Below are positions 24,415-37,396 of a stretch of DNA of 64,000 nucleotides, one piece after another. Under the pieces are notes generated by a model. That model saw only the letters and a list, made by a program, of their open reading frames with translations, was not told the DNA's origin and made no database searches. Source of the stretch: Panax quinquefolius (Eukaryota > Streptophyta > Magnoliopsida > Apiales > Araliaceae). How positions within the stretch are numbered: the stretch's first letter is position 1; the number at the start of each line of letters is the position of its first letter. A program made the position numbers and the translations under genes. Location: NCBI GenBank assembly GCA_020205615.1, contig CM035156.1, positions 18,503,128 to 18,567,127 of the forward strand, in the 5' to 3' direction.

Positions 24415-27132
24415 TGTAAAGACCCGAAAATTTTTTAAATAAAAAGGAATTTCCTTTATTTATTATTTTGAAATAGTAAGGGTTGATTTGATTAATGTGG
24501 ATAGTTAAGGGTTAAATACGCAAATATTTCAAAATAAGCAAGTGGTTATAAAATATTCATTGTTGTTGGGGGAATATTCGTTTGGTGGTGGAATATTAAA
24601 TGCTTTGTCGGGAATATTAAATGCGGCCAGTAGCGACCGTAATGTGGGCCCCATAACGAGCGATTGGATGAGGAAAAGCGACAAAGTTTGGGTGGTTATA
24701 AATAACGGCGTAGTTATTACAGAATTAAGGCTGTTGGAATACGGTGGTTAAAATACTGATGTCTGGCGTGGTTGCACAAGCGGTAGCACTGCGGTATTGC
24801 GTATTGTTGAATTATTGATCCTTACGTAAGATGGCACTTACTCAATAATTTTCACGATGAGTTCTTATTCAATATTTTATTTTATTGATTGATAATTGCT
24901 TTGCGTTGATATTTTATATTATTGTTGTTCGATAATTGTCAACACTGCGATATTTCCCATTATCGAAGCAATAATTCATATTATCTGAATAAAATTATTA
25001 GATAACATTATTGGCAATGTCTAGAAAGTTACATCTAAGGAGAGGTTTGGTCACCTAATTGCGGCGCCAAAGATGAAGAAATTCTTATTGAAAGCCCCTC
25101 TTTCACAGAGCGACTGGTTGTCATAAATGTGATTACGTAATATTATTTGTGAATAATTAATTATTGATTCATATGATAAGGAAATATTTATTTTATATGA
25201 ATATAAATGATGGATTTATTTATGTGGTTATTAATGAAGGAATTAATGTTGAGGTGTTTTATCGGTATTTTATCGGATTGGAGGTGTTAAAAATCAAATC
25301 GGGGTTTTGAGATATATTATGGGGTTATAATTTTAATCCGACCAGTTGGATTGTGGTAATTTTTGGGTATGTTATACATACATAAGTTGAGTATATGTCC
25401 ACAAATTTTGAACAGTTAAAAATGCGAATGATTTGTTGTGAATTTTAAGAGGTGTTTGATTCGGAAATTAGGTTTATAATTGATTTTGGTGGAAAATTCT
25501 AGAATTGAGTGGGCCCCACTTGTGGTTGGTGAAGAAATGTGCTGAATTTTATTTCAAATGTGGTGGGTGGCAATAGTAGCGAGTAAAAAGCCATCGGTAG
25601 TGGTCGAAATCTACTTGGTAATTAACATTTTTCTATAAATAGAGAATTTAAGTTAGAATTGAAAATCACACCGTAAAACAAAGTTTTCTCTCTTCTCTCT
25701 CTATATTATTGGCGTATTTTGTGAGTATTTAGATACTTTGAGAGTTCTTTGTTACGATTACAAGTTTCATTCAAAGATCACTTGAGCCTTTCCTTAGAAA
25801 TCTTGATTCTTTGAGGTAAGGGATATTATTTTTTTCTCGTAATGATATTATTTCTTGATATCATTATCTTTGAAATGTTGATCTGAAGTTTTTATCAAAT
25901 TTGAAACTTTTTCATGTCGGGGTTACTTATTCATGAGTTCTTATTCACGAGTTACTATTCATGAGTTCTTATTCACGATTCTTATATTCACGAGTTCTTA
26001 TTCACGATCTTACTATCTATAAAGCGTGAAGATGTTTTTTGTGGAATTTCTATCTTTTGGTGTGAGTTACTATTCACGTATCACGGACTTTATTCACGTA
26101 TCTGACCTTATTCATGTATCACGACCTTATTCACCTAAAAATAAAATTTCTTCTTTTAAGTCAAAAATATCTATTACGGATACTAGCTACGATTGTATCC
26201 GTGTTTTGATCATTCTTGAATTTTACACCACTATGATTATTTTGAGGTATTTTTGGACGTGGATAAAATAAAGTACGAATCCTTAATCCTTAATCCTTGT
26301 CATTTTGTTTCATTTGGATTCGTTTCTTTAAAAATATTTTTCATCATCCTCAGGTCTTAAATGATGATATTATTGTATCTTTGGCACATAGTGCAAAGAT
26401 GAATGATTTCTGAAGAATATCTTTGGCACATAGTGCAAAGATGAGCGGTGTTTAAATGAACATGACCGATGATGAATATCTTTGGCCTTTAGTGCAAAAG
26501 ATGAGCAGTGTTGAGATGAACATATGGCCGATTGATGAATATCTTTGGCACATGTAGTGCAAAGATGAATATTTGATTTGAGATGAATATTGATTGATGT
26601 TACACGAGGATAAAATATTGATGATGGTATTTATTAAATTCATAGATTATAGTAGATTTCATTCTCTACGTAACTCTTCTATGAATTATTATTTCATTGC
26701 GAATATTGATCTGAAACTTGTTGTCATTGTATTCTATCGATTTTCCCTGTTGGAGACTAACGATAATTTGTTGTATATTATCTTAGTCATAATATTCTTC
26801 TTGGGCTAGTTGAGCTCACCCTTTTCCTTGTTGTTCTATTTTTTCTTCTCGGGAGGCGAGAATGTAGCAAGTCTTAGTCGGGGTATGGAATGAAGGTTCT
26901 AGAGAGTTGTTTAGTAGTCCTCACCATTTTGTAAAATAATGTATCAATAAATGTGATGAAGATTTATTTGAGTATAGATATTGTCTAGAAGATAATATTT
27001 GTATTTAAACTCACGATATATATTGTCGTATTTCACACGACATTTGTATTATTGAAGTTGTAGTTTGCTTCTTGTACCATGTATTTGGCGACTCGTAATG
27101 GGTGTTGTGTATACCTATTTTGGGGCGTCACA
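24415..27132 (+). mobile_element. 5' LTR of element C (2718 bp)
   Basis: It starts TGTAAAGACCCG and ends TTTTGGGGCGTCACA. A TATA box CTATAAATAG lies at 25633-25642, followed by a CT-rich leader (TTTCTCTCTTCTCTCTCTAT). Tandem blocks are the TTACTATTCATGAGTTCTTA type (25925-26015) and the ATCTTTGGCACATAGTGCAA type (26375-26570). The GGGCTAGTTGAGCTCACCC block is near 26803. Confidence 0.85.
25925..26015. repeat. minisatellite of about 15 bp in LTR leader
   Basis: Alternating GAGTTACTATTCAT and GAGTTCTTATTCAC units. The same block is at 32205-32285 (C 3' LTR), 44970-45045 (solo LTR E) and, inverted, at 35835-35925 and 39640-39725 (element D). Confidence 0.8.
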
Positions 27133-27145
27133 GTTAATATCGAGC
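27133..27145 (+). promoter_or_regulatory. degenerate primer binding site of element C
   Basis: GTTAATATCGAGC directly after the LTR terminus GGGGCGTCACA aligns with TGGTATCAGAGC but has several changes. Confidence 0.6.
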
Positions 27146-27320
27146 TTAGGATATGATCTCTGGCGGAGATCGGGGAATAGAACTAGGAGGGAGGCACGAG
27201 TAAATCCTTCAGCTAGTGTGTCCTACCTAAGCTTATTTGTTGGTTGGTCATATTATAGGGGTATTATGTGATTTGTTAATTTATTTAATTAACCCTTGTT
27301 TTATGATAGTTTTTTTTAGA

Positions 27321-28110
27321 ATGGCCACTGAGAACGTTAACAATGGAGTGAATGAGATCGTGGAGACACCTCTAATCGCCAACCGGGATAATGTGATGTC
27401 GATTTAAGAAGGAATTAGAGATATCCATGTGGTGAGTGAAGAATTGATAGTTACTTTTTGAGATAATCGCAGAGGTAACAAATGAGAGTGAGGAAGAAGA
27501 GGAAGAAGAGGTACACGAAGAGAGTTTATTAGAGGTATTTTATGATCGAAATATAGAATTGCAAAATCGTATTCATGAGTTAGAAGAAGCAGAAAAGCTA
27601 AAGAATTGCGGCGATCGTGGAGCAAAAGGATGCAACGATTCAAGCTTGTTTACCCGATCGTGATGCTTGAGCGAAGCACTCTTTGCGCGGTATAAGATGA
27701 TAAAGTGGAATCGAAATTGAAAGAAGAAATAAGCGAGCGAGTGAGAATGAGTGATGCATGGATAAAAGTCGCTTGAACGCGTTGATATTATGGAAAGAGA
27801 TGTCCAATCTAAAAGAGAAGATTTAACGATGACGGGAAGGCGTCGGCGGCAACATCAAAGACCATCAACAAATTCTAGGGGAAGAGAACGATCGCCGGTT
27901 TAGATCTACAGATGTGGAGAGGAGGGACATATAAAATTGGCTGTTCAAAGCCTTCCAAGGTATGCTATAATTGTGGAAAAGAAGGACATATCGCTCGAGA
28001 TTATGCGATATCGAAACCCAGATCCAGCGTGAATGGTGACTCGAAAAAAAGGATGTCCCGAGAAAAAGTCAAAGTCAACGGTTCTTGGAAGAAGCGTTTG
28101 TCGTAATGGC
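27321..28110 (+). pseudogene. Element C gag remnant with zinc knuckle
   Basis: The ATG at 27321 opens MATENVNNGVNEIVETP, colinear with the gag starts of A and B (188 bp from the LTR). The capsid block seen in B is missing or unrecognisable. The next recognisable part is a glutamate/arginine-rich stretch (27480-27900). The zinc knuckle CYNCGKEGHIARDY lies at about 27962-28003; it has three of the CCHC ligands with the last Cys replaced by Tyr. A basic KK/RK-rich tail follows. The frame is interrupted repeatedly, so no complete Gag can be made. Confidence 0.75.
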
Positions 28111-28139
28111 CAATCAAAATCGAGAACCCGACGAAGTTA

Positions 28140-30651
28140 GCACAGGTTAGTTAATTATAAATTCTTGCGAAGTTTATACCTTACTAGATATCTGGGATTA
28201 CCCCATTCTTTTATCTCTCTTTAGCTTTGCGCTCGGTTTGAACTTGACTACGGAGAAATTAGACTTTGACTTTATTTATGGAGAATCCGTTAGGAGAAAC
28301 TTTCATTACATCATTGTTTAGAAATCTTGTTTGATTCAGTTGGCACTATCACATTACACCGTTAACCTTATTTCTATAGAGATATTTGCTTTTGATGTGA
28401 TTTTAAGGTTAACTACTCATCATGCCAAATTGATTACTTTTGTAAGTTTGTTAGTTTTCATATTCCTAAGCAACTTTGTTATTCAATTCAAGCAATCAAA
28501 CCATTGTAATCAAACATTTTCATATCAAGCCATGAAGTCATTCGTTTATTACGGATGTCAAGTTTTCTTAGTCCATGTTATGGATTTGAATAAAGACACG
28601 TCGATTTGAATAATATTCTTGTTGTTATTGATTTTTCTGACTTATTTCTGAAGAATTTCTTGGCTTACTCCCAAAGCTCGATATTAAATTTTGTATCGAC
28701 TTTGAACCCGATACAAAACTCATTTCTAAAATCTCATATAGAATGGCTCTATTGAACTTGAGGAGTTAAAATTCAACTATAAATTTGGTACTGAGCCTTT
28801 ATTTTGTGACTTCCTTTGTGGAATTCACCGAGCCGAACTCTCTCGTAGGGGGCGTCATATTAGATGCGATAAGAAAGCGATAGGTGTCATTGTGACATCT
28901 TATCCAAGATTGGGATATGAGTCACATTGAGAGCAACCTAAGTCGATGTCGAAATACGTAGCTTTAGGCTTAGTTGGTTATTATCGGAGATTCGTGGAAG
29001 GATTTTCTTGAATCGCTACTCCGTTTAACTTAAATGACTTTAAAAGATACAAAATTAATGTATGAAGCGAGGAATGCGAAAGATTTTCCAAGAGCTCAAG
29101 AGGCGACTCATTTCGGCACATATTAACCATACCATCTTGGAAAAGCGAACGTGGTGGTGACGCGTTGAGTAGAAGATCATATCGAACGAAAAGCGATGAT
29201 GTCAAGTATCGCGTAGAGCCAACTTTAATAGAAAAAGTTAAGGTTGCTCAAGCCACCGGCCCGGAGTTGATCGTATGAAGAAGAAGAAAGTACAAGAAGG
29301 AGCTATTTGAGGCGAGAATTGATGAAGAAGGAATACTTGAGTCCACTCTAGACTTTGTGTTCCTAACGACTCGATTTGAAGTACAAGATTATGATGGAGG
29401 CACACAATCGCCATTTTGCAATCCATCCCGGAAGTACTAAAATGTATCGTGATCTTGACATACATTTTGGTGGAACAAAATGAAGAGAGAGATTGCAAAG
29501 TTTATCTCGATGTGTTTAACTTGCCAACGTGTAAAGTGAGCATCTTGTACTTAAGGGTCCGTTGCAACCACTTGAGATTCCGGAATGGAAGTGGGAACAC
29601 ATTACTATGGATTTCGTTCTGGGTCTTCCTGCGGTTTCTCAAGGCATAGATGCGATTTGGGTTATTGTTGATAGATTAACCAAAGTCTACTCATTTCTTC
29701 CGATCGAGAAACTTATTTCCTTGAGCGTCTTTCTCAGTATGTGCGTAAATGAGATTGTGAGATTGCATGGCATGCCAATATCCATAGTTTTAGATCGTGA
29801 CCCAAGATTCACTTCATGATTTTGGGTTAGTTTGTAGAAAAGCTATGGGCATGAATTTACGATTAGTTTGGCATACCATCCTCAAAGCGGATGGGCAATC
29901 GAAAGGACTACTCAAACTCTTGAAGATATATTAAAACTCGTGTCCTAGATTTCAAAGGAAGTTGGGAGAAGTACTTGCCATTGGTGGAATTCTCATACTG
30001 ACAATAGTTATTAAACAAATATAGGCGTGGTTCCATTCAAGCATTATATGGACAAAATGTCGTTCTCCAATATGTTGGGATGAGGTGGGTGAAGCAACAA
30101 TGTTGGGACCCAAAGTTAATGCGTATGACTACCGAAAAGATCCAAATGATTCGATAACGTATACAAACGACACAAGATCGACAAAAGAGTTATGCGGATC
30201 TTCATCGAAAGGACGTGGAATTTAGTGTAGGGGATCATGTATTATTACGAGTTGCTCAATGGAAGGGAGTTACAAGATTTGGGAAGAGAGAAAGCTCAAA
30301 TCCACGATTTATTGGTCCATTTCAAATTCTTGACCGAGTAGGAAATGTAGCCTATAGACTTGCGTTACCTCCAAGTATGTCTCGTGTTCATAATGTGTTT
30401 CACATATCGGTGCTTAAGTAAATATGTGAAAGACCCGAACCACGTTATAGAGTTAGAACCGGACGAAATAAATGAAGACTTAACGTGTGAGGAGGTACTG
30501 TCAAGATTTTTGGATAAGAAGGAGCATGTCTACTACGCCAAGAAAGGTCATACCACAAGTTAAAGTTTTGTGGAGGAATCATGCTATAGAGGAAATGACA
30601 CAGGAATTGGAAGCGAAAATGAAAGCGAGGTATCCTCACCTTTTGAAACAC
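28140..30651 (+). pseudogene. Element C pol: protease scraps, integrase, chromodomain-like tail
   Basis: Protease-region similarity (NSCEVYTLL; ISIEIFAFDVIL) spans about 28155-28410. From there to 28980 little RT is readable. [13 protein letters not shown] at 28970-29010 marks the end of RT, so the catalytic FIDD region and most of RNase H are missing. Integrase follows: a zinc-binding domain with CLTCQR (about 29515), then the core at 29562-29819 with ITMDFVLGLP, IWVIVDRLTKVYSFLP and a DRDPRFTS end. The integrase C-terminal region is at 30215-30421 (FSVGDHVLLRVAQWKGVTRF, then FHISVLK). The last block (30430-30650) has HVIELEPDEINEDLT and KVLWRNHAIEEMTQELE. This resembles the chromodomain-like end of Tekay/Del elements, with the usual ATW altered. 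No single frame spans the domains. Confidence 0.85.
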
Positions 30652-30686
30652 CAGTATCGTCGTCGATTTCGAGGACGAAATTTCAT

Positions 30687-30698
30687 AAGGAGGGAAGT
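30687..30698 (+). promoter_or_regulatory. polypurine tract of element C
   Basis: AAGGAGGGAAGT lies immediately before the 3' LTR start TGTAAGACC. Confidence 0.85.
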
Positions 30699-32916
30699 TG
30701 TAAGACCAAAAATTTTTTAAATAAAAGGAATTTCCTTTATTTATTATTTTGAAATAGTAAGGTTGATTTGATTAATGTGGATAGTTAAGGGTTAAATCAT
30801 AAAATATTTCAAAAATAAGCAGTGGTTATAAAATATTCATTGTTGTTAGGGAATATTCGTTTGGTCGTGGAATATTAAATCGCTTGTGAATATTAAATGC
30901 GGCAGCCTATGACCATGTGGGGCCCATAACGAAAGCGATTGGATGAGGAAAAACGACAAAGTTTGGGTGGTTATAAATAACAGGCGTTGTTATTCTGAAT
31001 TAAGGCATTTGGAATACCCGGTGGTTAAAATACATGTCTGGCGCGTGTTGAGCGATGATGGCATTACCCAGTATTGCACAAGTATTGTTGAATTATTGAT
31101 CCTTACGTGAAGATGGCACTACTTTCAATAATTTTCACGATAATTCTTGTTCAATATTTTATTTTATTGATTCAATAATTCTTTGCGTTGATATTTTATA
31201 TTATTGTTGTTCAATAATTGTCAACGCACAATATTTCCCATTATCGAGCAATAATTCATATTATCCGAATAAAATTATTAGATAACATTATTGGCAATGT
31301 CTAGAAAGTTACGTCTAAGGAGAGGTTTGGTCACCTAATTGCTTGCGCCAAGAAGAAGAAATTCTTATTGAAAGCCCTCTTTCTGAGGAACGACTGGTTG
31401 TCATAAATGTGATTACGTAATATTATTTGTGAATAATTAATTATTGATTCATATGATAAGGAAATATTTATTTTATGAATATAAATGATGGATTTATTTA
31501 TGTGGTTATTAATGAAGGAATTAATGTTGAGGTGTTTTATCGTTATTTTATCGGATTGGAGGTGTTAAAAATCAAATCGTGGGTTTTGAGATATATTGCA
31601 TGGGGTTATAATTTTTAATCCGACCGTTGGATTGTGGTAATTTTGGGTATGTTATACATACATAAGTTGAGTATATGTCCACAAATTTTGAACCGTTAAA
31701 AATGCACGAATGATTTGTTGTGAATTTTAAGAGGTGATTGATTCGAAATTAGGTTTATAATTGATTTTGGTAGAAAATTCTAGAATTGAGTGGGCCCCAC
31801 TTGTGGTTGGTGAAGAAATGTGCTGAATTTTATTTCAAATGTGGTGGGTGGCAATAGTAGCGAGTAAAAAGCCATCGGTGTAGCGGTGTCAAGTTTGCTT
31901 CTATTGGCTAACATTTTCCTATAAATGAAGGGCTAAGTTAGAATTGAAAATCACACCGAAACAAAGTTTTCTCTCTTTCTCTCTATATTATTGAGCGTAT
32001 TTTGTGAGTATTTAGATACTTTGAGAGTTCTTTATTCAAGACAAGTTTCATTCAACATCACTTGAGCCTTTCCTTCCTAAATCTTGATTCTTTGAGGTAA
32101 GGGATATTATTTTTTCAGAATGATATTATTTCTTGATATCATTATCTTTGAAATGTTGATCTGAAGTTTTTATCAAATTTGGAACTTTTTTTCATGTCGG
32201 GGTTACTATTCATGAGTTACTTATTCACGAGTTACTATTCATGAGTTCTTATTCACGATTACTATTCACGAGTCTATTCATAGGCGTGAAGATGTTTTTG
32301 TGGAATTTCTATCTTTTGGTGTCGGAGTTACTTATTCACGTGTCGACCTTATTCACGATACTCTGACTATTCACGATACCTTTATTCAATAGAAAAATAA
32401 AATTTCTTCTTTTCGTCCAAAACATCTATTACGGATCTAGCTTACGATTGTATCCATGTTTTGATCATTCTTGAATTTTACACCACTATGATTATTTTTG
32501 AGGTATTTTTGGGCGTGGATAAAATAAAGTACGAATCCTTAATCCTTAATCCTTGTCATTTTGTTTCACTTTGGATTCGTTTCTTTAAAATATTTTTCAT
32601 CATCCTCGATCTTAAATGATGATATTATTGAATATATTTGGCACATAGTCACGAAGATGAATGATTTACAAGAATATCTTTGGCACATGTAGTGCAAAAG
32701 ATGAGCGGTGTTTAAATGAACATGACCGGTGATGAATATCTTTGGCCTTTAGTGCAAAGATGAGCAGTGTTGAGATGAACATGACCGATTGATGAATATC
32801 TTTGGCTGTGTGTGCAAGATGAATATTTGATTTGAGATGAATATTGATTGATGTTACTGGGATAAAATATTGATGATGGATTTATTAAATTCATAGATTA
32901 TAGTAGATTTCATTCT
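30699..32916 (+). mobile_element. 3' LTR of element C, 3'-truncated
   Basis: Colinear with 24415-26655, mostly with single-base differences and small indels. It ends in the middle of the TAGTAGATTTCATTCT block, where LTR F sequence begins. Confidence 0.85.
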
Positions 32917-34024
32917 GCTCACCATTTGCGGTACCATTGCGCACTCCCCTACTCCTAGGCGTGGCCAAGACTTTTGCCTTTCCCAAATTATAATTTTCTA
33001 AATGTTTTTACTTCAAAATCTTCATAACTTCTTCATTTTAATTTAGAATGAGTTGGTTTTCGATTATATGGATTCGTAACTTATAAAAATACAACATACC
33101 AAAGAATCAACAATTAACATAAATATTAACTAACCCACATATTAATTCAAAACTCATATTCATACTAAATTTTTATGTTTTGAAAAATTTAGCGAATTCA
33201 TTCACTACGAATTCGTTTCTCAACCAAATTGGTTCATTTAACTTTCGTTGTTTTAGCATTTAAGCGTGTTTACGATGTCTAGCAATAATTCATGGATTAT
33301 AACAATCCTTAGCCATTAATTTTATGACTTAAAAGCAACTATTTCTTGTTATTATTAAGAAATTACAAAACTTAGAACTTCGATCAAGAGCATTAATGTT
33401 AGTAATATTACTTCTTAAATGCTTGATATATGCTAAGTATAGCTCTTGATACTCACATTGCTCTCTCTATTCTCTTAACTCTCTATAGCTAAGTTTTTCT
33501 CAGACAATTCACCAACGTGAATTGAGAAGGAGGAGTCCCTATTTATAGGAATTCAATACCAATACCAAAGCTTTGTCCAGGGATTTTGTTTAGCAGGAAG
33601 AAGAAGAAGAAGATGATGGGTATTAGAGATTTGGTAAACTACTCCCTTCTCCTTCATCCCTCTAGCCATGATTACCAGCTTTGTAGCCTTTTTTTCATTT
33701 CTCAGTAATTGTAGAGTTAGGTCATTGGCCTATTCATGGCATGTTAAATGAAGTGGGACTATGAATATAGGGCAAGTATACTACTCCTTTACTTATGAGT
33801 AAAATGAACTTCATTTTACTAAGGTTACTTCCTTTTTTTGCTTATTAAACCAATTATAATGTCTTAACATTACTACACTAAATTGAGTTATGGGCATATA
33901 TACACATATATATATATACTTAGTACGCATATAGGAAGTATACTTATATTTTAAATATACACCCATAAAATCTTATATCCCAAGTACATTGAGATATTTC
34001 AAATAATATTTTAATTGGGCTAAC
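32917..34024 (-). mobile_element. LTR F, left part (different gypsy-type LTR)
   Basis: This is not related to the A-E LTR family. A reversed TATA box (CCCTATTTATAGG at 33537-33549) and a CT-rich leader in antisense show a minus-strand promoter. The sequence resumes at 41238 after element D, and the combined unit ends ATTTCGAGTTATCACA at 42384, i.e. it starts TGTGATAACTCGAAAT in sense. The left boundary is uncertain; TGCGCACTCCCC at 32938 is a candidate terminus. Confidence 0.6.
34020..34024. repeat. target site duplication of element D, left copy
   Basis: CTAAC directly before the LTR start TGTAACAACCCC. The same five bases follow the other LTR at 41233-41237. Confidence 0.8.
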
Positions 34025-34194
34025 TGTAACAACCCCAAAATAAGTTCATTCCATCCAACCCATTCTCGAGTCGCCAAATATATGGTGCGAAAAACAACTA
34101 CTGACTTTATTACAACAATTGTCGTGCAAAATACAACAACACATATCTTTGTGAGTTTGGATACAAATATATACCAACCTAGTAATGCGTCCAT

Positions 34195-34680
34195 GATGAC
34201 ACCTTACATAAAGGTATAGTCAAAAGCTGTTTTAGAAATTAGAATCTTTGGGAAGTGCTCAAGAAAACCTTCATACATGGGAGGCCATGCTTTTAGGTTA
34301 TGGTAGATATCATATAGCCACGAATTATCCTTGGTTGACCCAATAAACCCCAAAGAAAAACGAGAAGATTACTATCATATTCTTCCCAATGGTGAGTCTT
34401 CTCTTGACATATCATTATCTCCACTTGTCTCTAATTGGGTATTATACTCCAAACAAACACCAAGATTATATAGGTAGTGCTTGTAAATATACTCGGCAAG
34501 TGGATGGATGAGCACAACCACGTCTTATGATAACACGAGGTTGTATGTCATTAGACATCTTGTATGATAGTGACAAAACACCCTTCCAAGTTAAATTCAC
34601 CTCACCTCAACATCTATAGACCACCACTCTATTCCCTCGCTATCCCCACTTTCGACCCCGGCTACACTTTTATTACACGA
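34195..34680 (-). pseudogene. broken second copy of the LTR-borne ORF
   Basis: Homologous to 38040-38612 in the other LTR. Compared with that copy there are small indels (for example CAAGAAAACCTTC for CAAGAAACCTTC, and a duplicated GGATGGAT). These break the minus-strand frame that is open in the 5' LTR. Confidence 0.7.
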
Positions 34681-35119
34681 AAGGAATTGTGAAACAAAAG
34701 GGTGAGCACAACTAGCTCGATAAAGAATATTATGACTAAAGATAAATAAATTATCAATAGTCTTCATCGATGAATAAATCGAGATTTAGAACATATGGTA
34801 GATGATAAAACTTTTCAACCATAGTTGCGTGAATGAAGCGATCCATTAGAAGAGTCAAATAGACTATAAAGTCTATTATCTTCTCCATGTTAAAAATCCA
34901 CCAACAATGTTTTATCCACGTAACATCAATCAACAATTCACATCCCACAATCATGTATATAACTCATAATCGTAATTGTAGTTCTAAATTCCTTTCCTCA
35001 TCGAAGACAAAGATAATTTTCATCACTTGTCTTTACACAAAACATCAAAGATCATGGTTATACCAAATCACGGTTCATGCTCATAATCATACTAATAAAT
35101 TCATCTTTTGCACCACGGG

Positions 35120-35505
35120 CCAAAGATATTCATCAACAGATTCATCTTTACACTACTGGCAAAAGATATTCAACAACGGGTCATCTTTGCATTACAAGCC
35201 AAAGATATTCATCAATAATTCATCTTTACCACTACAAGCTAAAGATATTCAACAACGAGTCATCTTTGCATTCTGAGCAAAAGATATTCATCAATAATTC
35301 ATCTTTGCACTACTGCATTTAAAGATATTCAACAACAGTCATCTTTGCATTACGAGCAAAAGATATTCATCAATAATTCATCTTTGCACCATTGGCTAAA
35401 GATATTCAACAACGAAGTCATCTTTGCATTACGAGCAAAAGATATTCATCAATAATTCATCTTTTTTGCACTTTCTTTGGCTAAAGATATTCATCACTTA
35501 ATTCA
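35120..35505. repeat. 38-bp tandem repeat with two-unit period in D LTR
   Basis: About ten units begin AAAGATATTCA. They alternate between a CATCAATAATTCATCTTTGC form and a CAACAACAGTCATCTTTGC form, giving a higher-order period of about 76 bp. Single units of the same motif occur inverted in the other LTRs (for example 26370-26570), so D has expanded them. Confidence 0.85.
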
Positions 35506-37396
35506 TGTTCATTTAAACACCTTATTCATCTTTACTATGTGCCAAAGATATTCTTCGAAATCATTTATCTTTGCATTGGTTTTATCCACGTCCAAAAATA
35601 CCTCAAAAATAATCATAGTGGTGTAAAATTCAAGAATGATCAAAACATGGATACAATCAAAGCTAGTATCCGAATAGATATTTTAGATCGAAAAGAAAAT
35701 TTTCATTTTTAGAATTGAATAGTCTTAACTGATAAATAATAGTCTTGATATCGTGAATAATAGTCTTGAGTATCGTGAATAGTAACTCAACACCAAAAGA
35801 TAGAAATTCCACAAAAAAAATATCTTCACGCTTCATGAATAGTACTGTGAATAGTAACTCGTGAATAATAACTCATGAATAGTAACTCGTGAATAGTAAC
35901 TCATGAATAGTAACCCCAGACATGAAAAAGTTCCAAATTTGATAAAAGTTCCAACTAATATTTCAAAGATAATGATATTGAAGAAATAATATCATTTGAG
36001 AAGAAGATAACATCCTTTACCTCGAAAGACAAGATTTTAGTTGAAACAGGATATAGTCTTTGAAGGAACTTGCACCGCCTAACAATACTCAAAGTATACT
36101 CAAAATACTCACAAGAATACACTCGATAATATAGAGAGAAGAGAAAACTTGTTTACGGTGTGATTTTCAATTCTAACTTAGCCTCTATTTATAGGAAAAT
36201 GTTAAGACGGCAAAGCGGACTTAACTCGCAACTTGATGGCTTTACTCGCTACTATTCCCACCACCACATTTGAAAATTCAATTGAGCACATTTCTCACCA
36301 ACCAAAAGTGGGGCCCACCAATTCTAGAATTTTCCACCAAAATCATTTATAACCTAATTTACGAATCACCACCTCTTAAAATTCATAACAAATTATCGTT
36401 CATTTTAACGGTTCAAAATTTGTGAACATATACTCAACTTATATATGTATAACATATCCAAAAATCCCAACGATCCAACGGTTGATTAAAAATTATAACT
36501 CACATAATAAAGTTTGTAAGAACAATCGATTTGATCTTTTAATACCTCCAATCCGACAAAATATCGATAAAATACCTCAACATTAATTCCTTCATTTATA
36601 ACCACATAAATAAATCCATCATTTATATCCACATCAAATAAATATTTCATTGTCATATAAATCAATAATTAATTATTCATAAATAATATTATAGAATCAC
36701 AATAATAATGACGAGGCGGTTCAGGAAAAGGGGGCTTTCCAGATAAGGATTTCTCTTCTTGGCGTAGCAATTAGGTGACCAAACCTCTCCTTGACGAACT
36801 TTCTAGACATTGCCAATAATGCTATCTAATAATATTATTCAAATAATATGAATTATTGATCCGATAATGGAGATAATGTGCGGTGACAATTATTGAACAA
36901 CAATAATATAAAATATCAACGCATCAATTATTGAATCAATAAAATAAAATATTGAGCGAAAAAGTGAATATCTTGTAACAATTATTGAGTAGTGCCTTCT
37001 TACGTAAGAATCAATAATTCAAAATCTCGTAATAATGCAGTGCTTCTTGTCGCAACAACGCGTATTACTTTATTTTACCAACCGTATTCCAACGATTGTT
37101 AATTGTAACGATTACGTCGTTATTTATAAAAACTTAATTTTGTCGTTTTCTTCATCCGATGTTATTACATTATGGGGCCCTGAATAGGCTGCGGCGTAAA
37201 TACGAATATTCCCGGACGAAAGAATATTCCACGACCAAACGAATATTCCCAAACAATAATGAATACTTTATACCCCCTCTTGCGTATTTTGAAAAAAAAT
37301 TTCATATATCACCCTTAACTTTAACTTTTATCAATTTAACCATTTCTTGAATAGAAAAATTGAATACTTTTATTTCATAAAATTAGAGGTCTTACA

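Larger units (their letters stand above)
24415..32916 (+). mobile_element. Element C: plus-strand Tekay/Del-like Ty3/gypsy, RT/RNase H deleted
   Basis: The 5' LTR is 24415-27132 and the PBS-like site is 27133-27145. The gag ATG is at 27321, pol is degenerate to about 30650, the PPT is 30687-30698 and the 3' LTR is 30699-32916. The 3' LTR stops about 500 bp short of the expected end, where unrelated LTR F begins. The internal region is 3.57 kb, against about 4.8 kb in element A. The missing part covers most of gag, RT and RNase H. Confidence 0.85.
34025..37396 (-). mobile_element. 3' LTR of element D
   Basis: It starts TGTAACAACCCC and ends GAGGTCTTACA at the PPT. A reversed TATA box is at 36182-36195. 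It contains a block not found in A-C LTRs (about 34195-34680), a 38-bp repeat array (35120-35505) and the inverted TTACTATTCATGAG minisatellite (35835-35925). The U3 side (36200-37390) is related to the LTRs of C and E. Confidence 0.85.

Noticed and set aside
35120..35505. Regularly spaced repeats that could be mistaken for a CRISPR array
   Set aside because: The 'spacers' are themselves repeated, both LTRs carry the array, there are no cas genes, and the sequence is a plant genome. It is an LTR tandem repeat.
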